Positions 56,490-64,000 of a DNA stretch of 64,000 nt are shown piece after piece. Below the pieces are notes generated by a model. That model worked only from the letters and a program-made list of their open reading frames with translations, was not told where the DNA came from and did not search any database. The DNA is taken from NCBI GenBank assembly GCA_947493215.1, contig CANLQE010000004.1, positions 186,001 through 250,000 of the forward strand. The letters are read 5' to 3'. The position numbers and the translations under genes were made by a program. Numbering within the stretch: position 1 is the first letter of the stretch; every line of letters starts with the position of its first letter. The DNA comes from an uncultured Sphingomonadaceae bacterium. Lineage in GTDB: Bacteria > Pseudomonadota > Alphaproteobacteria > Sphingomonadales > Sphingomonadaceae.

Positions 56490-57496
56490 CCGGCCAGTTC
56501 CCGGCGCACCAGATTATCGAGCAGGTTGATGCCTATACCACTGTCATTGAGGCACGGGATATAGGCAAAGCGCTCCCCGCCGGCGGCTTCAAAATCTTCT
56601 TTGCCGCGTATTGCCAACTCTTCGCACGTTTCCAGGCAATCGCTGACAAACCCCGGCGCAAATATCGCGACCTTTTTCTTGCCCTCTTGCGCCAGCTTCT
56701 CGAGTGTCAAATCCGTGGCCGGTTCTAGCCATTTGGCAGGCCCAAAGCGCGACTGAAAAGCAATGGTCAGCTCCCGCCCCATCGCTTCCGACAAAAGCCG
56801 CGCGGTTTTCTGACAATGGCAATGATAGGGATCACCCAATTCCAATGTCCGTTTGGGCATGCCGTGAAAGCTGGCAATGACGGCATCCGGTTCAAAGTCC
56901 AGCCCAGCCAAGCCGGTTTCGACGCTGGTTTTCAAGGCATTTATGTAATCCGCATCATCATGATAGGCTGGCAGCATACGAATCGCTGGTTGCCAGCGCA
57001 TCGCCTTGACCGCATCAAAAACCGCGTCATGTACACTAGCAGTCGTTGCGCCACTATATTGGGGATAAAGCGGAACGACCAATATCCGCTCGCAACCAGC
57101 ATCTTTCAAAGCCTGCATTTTGCTGCTCACACTGGGATTACCATAGCGCATCGCCCAGTCGACATGAACATCATCACCATAATTGCCCGCCAAAGCCTCT
57201 GCCTGACGCCTTGTATAAACGGCAAGTGGTGACCCTTCCTCAGTCCAAACCAGACCATAAGCATGGGCCGATTTTTTGGGCCGAGTGTTCAATATGATCC
57301 CGCGCAATATCGGCTGCCAGAGGATATCCGGTATCTCGACCACGCGTTTGTCAGATAAAAATTCTTTCAAATAGCGCTTCACAGCCTTTTTTGTTGGCGC
57401 ATCGGGTGTCCCGAGATTGACCAGCAACAAGCCAACCTTTCCGGTTGCCACCGGCGGGTGCCCGGCGGGCAAGTGATCAAGCGTCTGCATATTCAC
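56480..57496 (-). CDS. hemH: Ferrochelatase
   Basis: Inserts ferrous iron into protoporphyrin IX, the last step of haem synthesis; 338 residues, membrane-associated. VGLLLVNLGTPDAPT, the MRYGNPSV block, VVPLYPQYSGATTASV, ASFHGMPKRTLELGDPYHCHCQKTA with the catalytic His, and the FAPGFVSDCLETCEEL signature are intact. The GTG start at 57496 overlaps the previous stop; ATG at 57490 is equally possible. Confidence 0.95.
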   Translation of the reverse strand: MNMQTLDHLPAGHPPVATGKVGLLLVNLGTPDAPTKKAVKRYLKEFLSDKRVVEIPDILWQPILRGIILNTRPKKSAHAYGLVWTEEGSPLAVYTRRQAEALAGNYGDDVHVDWAMRYGNPSVSSKMQALKDAGCERILVVPLYPQYSGATTASVHDAVFDAVKAMRWQPAIRMLPAYHDDADYINALKTSVETGLAGLDFEPDAVIASFHGMPKRTLELGDPYHCHCQKTARLLSEAMGRELTIAFQSRFGPAKWLEPATDLTLEKLAQEGKKKVAIFAPGFVSDCLETCEELAIRGKEDFEAAGGERFAYIPCLNDSGIGINLLDNLVRRELAGWI

Positions 57497-59793
57497 GATG
57501 CCTCTGCAAAAAGCGGTAGCTGGCGAAAACGAATTCCCGTTGCGGAAAACAACGCGTTGGCAATGGCGGGGGCAATAGCAGGTACGCCAATTTCTTCAAC
57601 ACCCACTGGTTCCTCTTCACTGCGTATGAACTCGACTTGTATTGCAGGAATTTCTGCCAGTCTTGGCAAGGCCAGATCTCCCAATCGCCGGGCGTTAGCA
57701 ATACCGCCGTTAAACCGTGTTGACGATCCTAGAGCCATTGCAAGACCATATATAATACCGCCCTCAATCTGCTGCCGAGCAATATCAGGGTGAATTATCC
57801 GCCCGACATCAACCGTTGCGGAAATCCGGCGCACTCTTAATCCGTTGTTGCCGCGATTGGCGCTCGCAATAATAGCGATATGGCCGCCGCGCATAGAATG
57901 GCAGGCCAATCCCTGACCGCTACCATCGAGACCGCCGTCCCACCCCGCCATTGCCGCAACGCCGGTTATACAGCGCGCCAGACGCGGACGGCCGGACATC
58001 ATCTGCATCCGATAGGACAAGGGTTCGATTTTCGCTCTCGCGGCAAGTTCATCGATAAAGGATTCAACAAAAAAAGCGTTATAGCTATGGGCATTACTGC
58101 GCCAATTGCCGGTTGGCATGCCGACATAGGCAGGATGATGATCGAGAGAGAAGTTGGGAATATTATAGTGCACATCTGCGCCTTCGACAGCTTTTGCATC
58201 CGCTTCATCAATCGACGCGCGCATGGCGGCAATTTCATCCATCCCGCGAACCACACGTTTACTTTGCTCGCGCGCGGCCGCAGGCGCTGCGACCTTGATC
58301 TGAAGCGCCTTTATGCGACCGGCTTTGTCGGTAGCCGCATCCATCCGCGCTATAGCAGGAGCACGATAATGGTCGTGCATCATCTCTTCGGCGCGCGACC
58401 ACATTAGCTGCACCGGTCTACCAATTTTTTCTGTAATAATGGCGACTTGTGCGGCGATCTTACTATCAAGATTGCGGCCGAACGATCCACCGGCAAGCAT
58501 GGGGTACAGCGTAACGCTATCCGCACTGATGCCGATGGCCTTAGCCGCCGCTTGTACAGCCGCAGCTGGGGATTGCGTTGCTAGCCAAAGCTCCAAACGC
58601 CCATTCTTATAATCTGCTGCGGCCGTGCGAGTTTCAATCGGTGCATGCAGCGCAGCACCGGCCTGATAACGGGCACGGACATTTTTATGTTCGTCAAAAG
58701 CGGGCTTGGTGTCACCGCGGCTTGCAAACCGGGTGCCCGGACCTTCCTCCAAAGCTTTTTCCAGCGCTGCATCGATTTTTTCGCTGTTCGGCAATAGCCC
58801 GGTCGTTTCAAACATCGGGCTCATTTTATCCAGCGCGTCATTGGCCGCCCACCAATTGGTTGCAACTGCGGCAATCCAGCGATCATGATCCACCACATCA
58901 ACCAAGCCGATAATTTTATTCGCCCCTTCCCGGTTAAACGATTTCAATCGCGTTGCGCCAATTGGCCCCTGACGGATCGATGCATAGACCATATCGGGCA
59001 AGCGAATATCACCAGCGAAATTGGCCGAACCGTCGAGCTTTGACGGCATATCCAGTCGAGCAACATCTTGACCAACCAGATTATTTTCTGGGCTTGAACG
59101 GAGCGGCACAGGATCTGGCAAATCCTGTTTCAACGCATCGGCAATCAGCTCACCAAAGCGCGCCTTGTTATCACCATTGGACACCAGACCATTTGCAACC
59201 GTGCAAGCTTCCCATTCAATATCCCATTTGGCGGCCGCCGCCTTACTGAGCAATATCCTGGCGGCCGCGCCAGCTTCCCTAAAACTATCGGAATAGGCGG
59301 GAACCGATGACGAATCCGCAGTGACAATAAAATCGTTGCGGGTCGCAATATTCTTTGCGGCCCAATTGGCTACCTCCTCGTCGGTCAATTTTTCGGCGCC
59401 GGATGGCAGTAAAGTCTCTGCCCATTGCTGCGCCAGCAGGTTATTTGCGTAAAGCGGATTAATTGGCGCGGGTTCCACCGCAATCGTGCGCCAATCTGCG
59501 CCCAGTTCATCGGCCAATATTTGCGGTAGGACAGTGTAGACCCCTTGCCCCATCTCGCTTTGGGGAACAACAACAGTGACTTGCCCCTCTTTGGATATTT
59601 TAAGATAGGCACCGAAAACTTCTTCATTCTCGGTCGCGCTGATATTGGGCTCATAAGCACGGGGCCACAGGGCCCAAGCAACCACTAGGCCGGTCGCCGC
59701 GCTGCCGCCAATCAGAAAGTTCCGACGCGTCAAAAGCTTTGTGCTTTTCTTGCTTTCTTCTGGTTCTAAATCTGTTGCCGGATCAGTTGGCAT
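57493..59793 (-). CDS. Molybdopterin hydroxylase large subunit (IorB-like)
   Basis: Product of 766 residues of the xanthine-oxidase family, closest by eye to isoquinoline 1-oxidoreductase beta subunit. A twin-arginine-like signal (LTRRNFLIGGSAATG, from about residue 22) suggests export of the folded enzyme. Marks: VVVPQSEMGQGVYTVLPQILADELG in part, the LAGGSFGRNLDSK cofactor loop and VDVGRIIHPDIARQQIEGG. It would hydroxylate an N-heterocycle or aldehyde, but the small [2Fe-2S] subunit that IorB needs is not adjacent. The stop overlaps hemH; the start overlaps the CoA-binding gene. Confidence 0.84.
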   Translation of the reverse strand: MPTDPATDLEPEESKKSTKLLTRRNFLIGGSAATGLVVAWALWPRAYEPNISATENEEVFGAYLKISKEGQVTVVVPQSEMGQGVYTVLPQILADELGADWRTIAVEPAPINPLYANNLLAQQWAETLLPSGAEKLTDEEVANWAAKNIATRNDFIVTADSSSVPAYSDSFREAGAAARILLSKAAAAKWDIEWEACTVANGLVSNGDNKARFGELIADALKQDLPDPVPLRSSPENNLVGQDVARLDMPSKLDGSANFAGDIRLPDMVYASIRQGPIGATRLKSFNREGANKIIGLVDVVDHDRWIAAVATNWWAANDALDKMSPMFETTGLLPNSEKIDAALEKALEEGPGTRFASRGDTKPAFDEHKNVRARYQAGAALHAPIETRTAAADYKNGRLELWLATQSPAAAVQAAAKAIGISADSVTLYPMLAGGSFGRNLDSKIAAQVAIITEKIGRPVQLMWSRAEEMMHDHYRAPAIARMDAATDKAGRIKALQIKVAAPAAAREQSKRVVRGMDEIAAMRASIDEADAKAVEGADVHYNIPNFSLDHHPAYVGMPTGNWRSNAHSYNAFFVESFIDELAARAKIEPLSYRMQMMSGRPRLARCITGVAAMAGWDGGLDGSGQGLACHSMRGGHIAIIASANRGNNGLRVRRISATVDVGRIIHPDIARQQIEGGIIYGLAMALGSSTRFNGGIANARRLGDLALPRLAEIPAIQVEFIRSEEEPVGVEEIGVPAIAPAIANALFSATGIRFRQLPLFAEAS

Positions 59794-60220
59794 TTTTGGT
59801 CTTCATCAAGCCCAGCCGTGGAATTTCGATTTTAGGGCAACGATCCATGACCACATCAAGCCCGGCCTCTTCGGCCCGTTCAACAGCAGGCCGATTAATG
59901 ACGCCCAACTGCATCCATATTGATTTCGCACCGATCGCTATGGCTTCATCGGCGACGCCGCCAGCGTCTGCAGAATTGCGAAAAATATCGACCATATCAA
60001 TCTGGCCATCAATTGCGTCGAGTGAGGATACAACCTCAACGCCATGTAGTGCCTGTCCGGTCAACCCGGGATTGACCGGAACCACATCATAACCCTGATC
60101 GATCATGAATTTCAGGATGCGGTTGCTGGCGCGCTCTGGTTTGGCAGAAGCGCCGACGAGGGCAATGCGTTTGGTTTCAGTCAGCAGACGGGCAATATCC
60201 TGATCAGTTTCCAAAGGCAT
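59783..60220 (-). CDS. CoA-binding domain protein
   Basis: Protein of 145 residues with a Rossmann-type CoA-binding fold (YccU-like): IALVGASAKPERASNRILKFM in outline, GYDVVPVNPGLTGQALHG and IWMQLGVINRPAVERAEEAGLDVV. This is the stand-alone form related to the succinyl-CoA synthetase alpha subunit; its role is unknown. Encoded between the Mrp ATPase (26-base gap) and the molybdenum hydroxylase. Confidence 0.88.
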   Translation of the reverse strand: MPLETDQDIARLLTETKRIALVGASAKPERASNRILKFMIDQGYDVVPVNPGLTGQALHGVEVVSSLDAIDGQIDMVDIFRNSADAGGVADEAIAIGAKSIWMQLGVINRPAVERAEEAGLDVVMDRCPKIEIPRLGLMKTKNAN

Positions 60221-60246
60221 AGCAGGTTTCCCCTCCTGTAATTGAC

Positions 60247-61209
60247 TTACTGGTTATCCAACCATGTCGCGAGCCGTTTGGCAATATCATGGAATGCCTT
60301 TCCTTGCAGGCTATCGTTATAAGCTGGCGGAACGCCGCCATCGCTAGACTTACGAATTTCGATGTCGAGCGGCACCCTTCCAAGGAACGGCATATTCATT
60401 GTTTTTGCTGCTGCTTCAGCCCCGCCAGCGCCAAAGGGGTCGCTTACCTCGCCGCAATGGGGACAAATATAGCCCGCCATATTCTCAACCATACCAATGA
60501 GCGGAATTTTCGCCTGTTCAAACAAGTCCACTGCCCGCACGGCGTCCATCAACGCCAGATCTTGCGGCGTGGATACGATCAATGCTCCGACAGGCTTGTG
60601 GTTTTGCATCATCGACAATTGGACATCGCCAGTACCCGGCGGCATATCGACAATGAGAAGTTCGGTTTCTCCCCAATGCGCATCGATCAACTGTTCCAGC
60701 GCTTTGCCAGCCATGGGGCCACGCCAAGCAATTGCCTGCCCTGGTTTCGCTAGATGCCCCATGGACAAGACCGGGATATCATATTCGTTCTGCACAGGGA
60801 TAAGCTGCTTGCCTTCGGCTTCTGGGCGGCGGCCTTCGCAGTTTAACAGACGTGGCTGCGAGGGGCCGTAGATATCAGCATCGACCATGCCGACTTTGTG
60901 GCCCAAGGCTTTGAGTGCAATCGCCAAGTTTGTGGATAAAGTAGATTTGCCAACGCCGCCCTTGCCGCTACCGACAGCAATCAAGCGACGCTCAATTTTT
61001 TCGGCCGTCATTACGACATCAACTTTTTCAATCGCATCAAGTTCGAGCAGCTTGCCCTTCACGGCAATTTCAATCTGCCCCCGGTCGCGAACATCAAGCC
61101 CGCTCACATTCAACACCAAAGACACACGCCCATCATCAAGACGAACAGCACTGAATCTTCCGCTTGCGACCTCTTCAAGAGCCGCTTCAATCATAGAAAT
61201 ATCGGTCAT
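60247..61209 (-). CDS. mrp: Mrp/NBP35-type iron-sulfur carrier ATPase
   Basis: Cytosolic P-loop ATPase of 320 residues thought to carry and transfer [4Fe-4S] clusters. The deviant Walker A GKGGVGKSTLSTNLA, VDADIYGPSQPRLL, DMPPGTGDVQLSM, and the CPHC cluster motif (IC-PHCGEV) are all present. An N-terminal domain of about 85 residues of the MIP18 type precedes the ATPase core. Divergent from hflK across 71 bases. Confidence 0.94.
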   Translation of the reverse strand: MTDISMIEAALEEVASGRFSAVRLDDGRVSLVLNVSGLDVRDRGQIEIAVKGKLLELDAIEKVDVVMTAEKIERRLIAVGSGKGGVGKSTLSTNLAIALKALGHKVGMVDADIYGPSQPRLLNCEGRRPEAEGKQLIPVQNEYDIPVLSMGHLAKPGQAIAWRGPMAGKALEQLIDAHWGETELLIVDMPPGTGDVQLSMMQNHKPVGALIVSTPQDLALMDAVRAVDLFEQAKIPLIGMVENMAGYICPHCGEVSDPFGAGGAEAAAKTMNMPFLGRVPLDIEIRKSSDGGVPPAYNDSLQGKAFHDIAKRLATWLDNQ

Positions 61210-61268
61210 TTGGACCGCATAGTTACACTTTTATCGGATTGACACTGTTTTTCTGACGTCGCGCTACC

Positions 61269-61274
61269 TATAAT
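61269..61274 (+). promoter_or_regulatory. Possible -10 box of hflK
   Basis: TATAAT exactly matches the -10 consensus, but no good -35 is found at 16-18 bases. A transcript from here would begin close to 61281, giving a leader of about 60 bases if hflK starts at 61341. Confidence 0.35.
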
Positions 61275-61340
61275 GGATTTATGAATAAAAAAATTGATGG
61301 GCAGACGTCCCGAAAAACCCTCTTAGGATCGATATTAAAT

Positions 61341-62372
61341 ATGAGCAGTCCTTGGGGCAATGGCGGCGGAGACGATGGTAACGGCGGTGGTCCGCGCAAT
61401 CCTTGGGGCAATCCTTCTGGAGGATCTTCCGGGGGCGGCAAAGGCGGCGCGACTTCGCTGGAAGAACTGTTTAAAAAAGGAACCGGCGGCGGCTTTAAGG
61501 GTGGCATACCCAAACGGCCTGGCGGTCGTCCTTGGTGGCCCATCCTTTTAATTGGTTTCGTCATCCTTTGGGTTTTGCTGACATCTATACACCGGGTCAG
61601 TCCGCAAGAGCGCGGTGTTGTGACGACGCTTGGTGCCTATTCCCGTACAATGGGAACCGGACTGCATTTTTCTGCGCCCTCCCCGTTTCAGCAGGTCCAG
61701 AAATTGGACGTTGAAGAAATTCGTACAATCGACATCCCAACCGGTGACACAGAAAAACTAATTTTGACCGGTGACCAAAATATTGTCGATCTCGCTTACT
61801 CGGTGCGTTGGAATATCAAAGCTCCCGAGCTATTCCTTTTCCAGTTGGCCGACCCGGAAGAATCGATCAAGGAAGTTGCTGAATCAGCCATGCGGGCTGC
61901 TGTTGCAAACTTTACGCTCGACGACACTATCGGTTCTGAGCGGACAGAAATTGAACAACAGGTTGAACAAAATATGCAAGCCTTGCTCGACGGCTATCGC
62001 GCTGGCGTGGTCATCAAAGGTGTTGCGATTAAAAAGGCTGATCCACCCGCGGCTGTGAACGATGCGTTTAAAGAAGTGTCCGCCGCGCAGCAGACGGCCC
62101 AGACATATTTGAACGAAGCGCGCGCTTATGCCCAGCAATTGACGGCGCAAGCCCAAGGTGAGTCAGCGGCGTTTGACAAGGTTTATGAGGAATATCGCCT
62201 CGCACCGCGGGTCACAAAACGGCGCATGTATTATGAAACAATGGAGCGCGTATTGTCGCAAGTGGATAAAACGATCATCGAAGCGGAGGGCGTGACGCCT
62301 TATCTGCCGCTACCCGAAATCAAGAAACGGTCGCAAGCCCCCGTGGTAGTTGAGTCAGGAGCAGCGAAATGA
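61341..62372 (+). CDS. hflK: HflK membrane protease modulator
   Basis: SPFH/band-7 protein, about 343 residues, forming with HflC a cage around the FtsH protease in the inner membrane. A Gly-rich N-terminus (SSPWGNGGG...) precedes one membrane helix, then the band-7 domain (VSPQERGVVTTLGAY, TGDQNIVDLAYSVRW) and a long helix rich in Ala, Glu and Gln (YLNEARAYAQQLTAQAQGESAAF). The ATG at 61341 starts the typical N-terminus; a frame from 61281 adds 20 residues. Overlaps hflC by four bases. Confidence 0.94.
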   Translation: MSSPWGNGGGDDGNGGGPRNPWGNPSGGSSGGGKGGATSLEELFKKGTGGGFKGGIPKRPGGRPWWPILLIGFVILWVLLTSIHRVSPQERGVVTTLGAYSRTMGTGLHFSAPSPFQQVQKLDVEEIRTIDIPTGDTEKLILTGDQNIVDLAYSVRWNIKAPELFLFQLADPEESIKEVAESAMRAAVANFTLDDTIGSERTEIEQQVEQNMQALLDGYRAGVVIKGVAIKKADPPAAVNDAFKEVSAAQQTAQTYLNEARAYAQQLTAQAQGESAAFDKVYEEYRLAPRVTKRRMYYETMERVLSQVDKTIIEAEGVTPYLPLPEIKKRSQAPVVVESGAAK

Positions 62373-63223
62373 TCGGTCGTATTTTCCAAAGCCCGGTTGC
62401 ACTCGGCATCATCGTCATTGGCGCGCTGCTGGTCCTTGCAAACACACTTGTTATCGTGCCGGAGACCCGACAAGGCGTCGTCGTACGCTTTGGTGAGCCT
62501 GTGCGGATCGTCAACCGCTACCAAGCAGGTCAGGAATTTGGTCAGACCGGCGCTGGCCTAGTCCCTAAAATTCCGTTTGCTGAACAGCTTGTATGGATCG
62601 ACAAACGTATCCTTGACGTTGAGATGGAACAACAGCAAGTGCTGTCCACCGATCAGCTGCGCCTGCAAGTCGACGCTTTTGCGCGCTTTCGGATTACCGA
62701 TCCGCTACGTATGTTCATTGCTGCTGGCAATGAAGCACGGGTTGCCGATGAACTTCGCCCGATCCTCGGTTCGGCTCTACGGAACGAACTAGGTAAGCGC
62801 CCCTTCGCGGCTCTCTTGAGCCCAGAGCGCGGTCAGGTGATGGACAATATTAAAACTGGCCTGAACCGGGTTGCCCGCCAATATGGCGCAGAAATTGTCG
62901 ACGTGCGGATCAAGCGCGCTGATTTGCCGGATGGCACACCGTTGGAGAGCGCCTATCAACGGATGCGGACTGCGCGTGAACAGGAAGCCCGGACGATTAA
63001 GGCCCAAGGCGCGAAACAAGCCCAGATCATCCGTGCAGAAGCCGATGCCAGTGCGGCTCGGACCTATGCGGAAAGCTTTGGCAAAGATGCGGATTTCTAT
63101 GATTTCTACCGCGCCATGAAAAGCTATGAAACGACATTCCGTCGAGGCCAGGAAGGTGATCCAACATCATCATTCGTATTGTCGCCTGACAATCAATATC
63201 TGCGGCAGTTTCAGGGCCGATAA
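62369..63223 (+). CDS. hflC: HflC membrane protease modulator
   Basis: Partner of HflK, 284 residues. One N-terminal membrane helix (ALGIIVIGALLVLANTLVIV), then the SPFH domain with TRQGVVVRFGEPVRI and LPDGTPLESAYQRMRTAREQEA in outline, and AESFGKDADFYDFYRAMKSYE. Together they modulate FtsH proteolysis. Length is typical. Confidence 0.94.
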   Translation: MIGRIFQSPVALGIIVIGALLVLANTLVIVPETRQGVVVRFGEPVRIVNRYQAGQEFGQTGAGLVPKIPFAEQLVWIDKRILDVEMEQQQVLSTDQLRLQVDAFARFRITDPLRMFIAAGNEARVADELRPILGSALRNELGKRPFAALLSPERGQVMDNIKTGLNRVARQYGAEIVDVRIKRADLPDGTPLESAYQRMRTAREQEARTIKAQGAKQAQIIRAEADASAARTYAESFGKDADFYDFYRAMKSYETTFRRGQEGDPTSSFVLSPDNQYLRQFQGR

Positions 63224-63229
63224 CCAGCA

Positions 63230-63670
63230 TTGGCAACCCATGCGGCCATTATAGATGCTTATTATCAAGCGCTGGCGACACTGGACGTCGCCGCGTTTGA
63301 AGCGCTTCATCATCCAGATGTGGTCTATCATGTGTCTGGCAACACGATCATTTCTGGCCGCTATGATAGCTTCGAAGCACTGAAAGCCGTCTTGCCGCTG
63401 ATTTTTGATGCCCTCGACTTTGAGCAGTTTCAGTTTGCCGATAACTGGAAGATCATGAACGAAGGCGTCGACGGGGCTACGGCGATCATGGAAGCCAAGG
63501 GCGTAGCAAAAAATGGTAAGCGCTATGATCAGCGCTACGCTCATATTTTTACGTTTCGCGATGGAAAAATTGCGAGCGTGCATGAATTTTTTGATACGCA
63601 GCTGGCCAATGAATCGCTTGGCTTTACTGGCAAAGCGCCCTGCGAGACCGATGGTGTTTTCACGTTGTAA
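63230..63670 (+). CDS. NTF2/SnoaL-like fold protein
   Basis: Protein of 146 residues of the NTF2-like (SnoaL) superfamily: IIDAYYQALATLDVAAFEALHHPDVVYHV and AHIFTFRDGKIASVHEFFDT are the cone-shaped fold's signatures. Enzyme activity is possible but unproven. It uses a TTG start seven bases after hflC stops and therefore is co-transcribed with hflKC. A role in the HflKC complex is not known. Confidence 0.78.
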   Translation: MATHAAIIDAYYQALATLDVAAFEALHHPDVVYHVSGNTIISGRYDSFEALKAVLPLIFDALDFEQFQFADNWKIMNEGVDGATAIMEAKGVAKNGKRYDQRYAHIFTFRDGKIASVHEFFDTQLANESLGFTGKAPCETDGVFTL

Positions 63671-63970
63671 TCACAAATTACGGGCGGGAATGCCGACGGG
63701 ACCGCACGCTAACGACTACATTTGTCGTCTTTTCTACCGAAGCGCGATTTTTTTCGACAAATCAGGGATTTTTGGGTTGCGAATGCCCTTTGTCACACCC
63801 AAATCATCTAAAGACAGATTAAAAACACCTACCTTATAGCTGATCTTAACGATTGACTGTGGTAACATTCAAATTCGGTTCATAAATTCTGCGCCAATGA
63901 TTTATGTAACCTGAAGGAATTTGGCATCGAATAGAAACTGTCGATGCCGACAAATTGAGAGGAATATATT
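63671..63970. other. 300-base intergenic region
   Basis: No gene seen. It holds a weak 5-base stem ACGAC/GTCGT at 63712-63728 followed by CTTTT, which might terminate the hflKC transcript, an AT-rich middle with no convincing -35/-10 pair, and the inverted repeat described separately at 63923-63948. Confidence 0.5.
63923..63948. repeat. 8-base inverted repeat before the last gene
   Basis: GGCATCGA and TCGATGCC form perfect arms around a 10-base spacer, 22 bases before the GTG start at 63971. As RNA it would form an 8-pair hairpin in the leader; as DNA it could be an operator. Confidence 0.5.
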
Positions 63971-64000
63971 GTGCGTTACGCTTACGGAATTTCAGCAGCT
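63971..64000 (+). CDS. Start of a protein cut by the window edge
   Basis: A GTG codon preceded by AGAGGA starts an open frame reading (M)RYAYGISAA up to the edge. Ten residues cannot establish identity. In sphingomonads hflK-hflC is often followed by a Do/DegQ-type periplasmic serine protease beginning with a similar short basic signal peptide, so that is the best guess from synteny. Confidence 0.4.
   Translation, partial: MRYAYGISAA

Noticed and set aside
1-64000. tRNA, rRNA, insertion sequences, phage genes and CRISPR arrays
   Set aside because: None seen on reading both strands; the intergenic gaps are short and contain no cloverleaf, transposase or regularly spaced repeats of CRISPR length.

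Overview
The window looks like chromosome from an alphaproteobacterium of the order Sphingomonadales. This is inferred from gene order and family resemblance: a complete dcw cluster in the alphaproteobacterial order, an FtsZ ending in IPRFLNRQ after a long acidic linker, a meso-DAP-type MurE, a glycine dehydrogenase split into two subunits, ATP12, a CopA/CopB copper pair and OmpW. No rRNA, tRNA, insertion sequence, prophage or CRISPR array was seen. Almost everything from about 61.2 kb down to 9.4 kb is on the minus strand, in long runs of genes that overlap or nearly touch.

Layout. 0.1-3.4 kb: a drug/metabolite transporter, an exported protein of unknown function and an exported amidohydrolase. 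3.5-7.4 kb: a copper island in which csoR and a glutaredoxin-MauE fusion diverge from copA-copB across a palindromic operator. 7.4-9.4 kb: a small operon (YCII-like, membrane and DHFR-like proteins) divergent from a TetR regulator. 9.4-12.7 kb: acyl-CoA ligase, DUF938 methyltransferase and bile-acid/sodium symporter family protein. 12.7-17.5 kb: the glycine cleavage operon gcvT-H-PA-PB behind a tandem glycine riboswitch. 17.6-21.3 kb: NAD(P)-binding protein, dGTPase-like protein and a TPR-SPOR protein. 21.4-40.0 kb: mraZ-rsmH-ftsL-ftsI-murE-murF-mraY-murD-ftsW-murG-murC-murB-ddl-ftsQ-ftsA-ftsZ, preceded by an unusually long 10-bp-phased array of GGG boxes expected to bind MraZ.

40.2-49.8 kb is the most unusual part. 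Three adjacent genes encode (i) an 816-residue cytosolic fusion of an FAD/NAD(P) oxidoreductase, two cyclic-nucleotide-binding domains and four [4Fe-4S] clusters, (ii) a membrane protein with two HX13H helices typical of a transmembrane di-heme b cytochrome, and (iii) an FHA domain joined through one membrane helix to a periplasmic ten-heme c cytochrome. A cAMP-phosphodiesterase-like gene (CpdA family) follows 54 bases downstream, and a CcmI-like cytochrome c maturation protein is divergently transcribed. The shared upstream region carries an FNR-like box and a long palindrome. Read together, this is a candidate trans-membrane electron conduit whose input side may be gated by cyclic nucleotide and whose output cytochrome has a cytosolic phospho-peptide-binding module. 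The function is inferred; the architecture is read directly.

50-61.2 kb: ompW with an FNR-like box, AMP nucleosidase, ATP12, a HAD phosphatase, a PaiB-like protein, an RluC-type pseudouridine synthase, the fluoride channel CrcB, a ribbon-helix-helix protein, ferrochelatase, a molybdenum hydroxylase large subunit, a CoA-binding protein and an Mrp ATPase. 61.3-64 kb, plus strand: hflK, hflC, an NTF2-like protein and the start of another exported protein, possibly a Do/DegQ protease.
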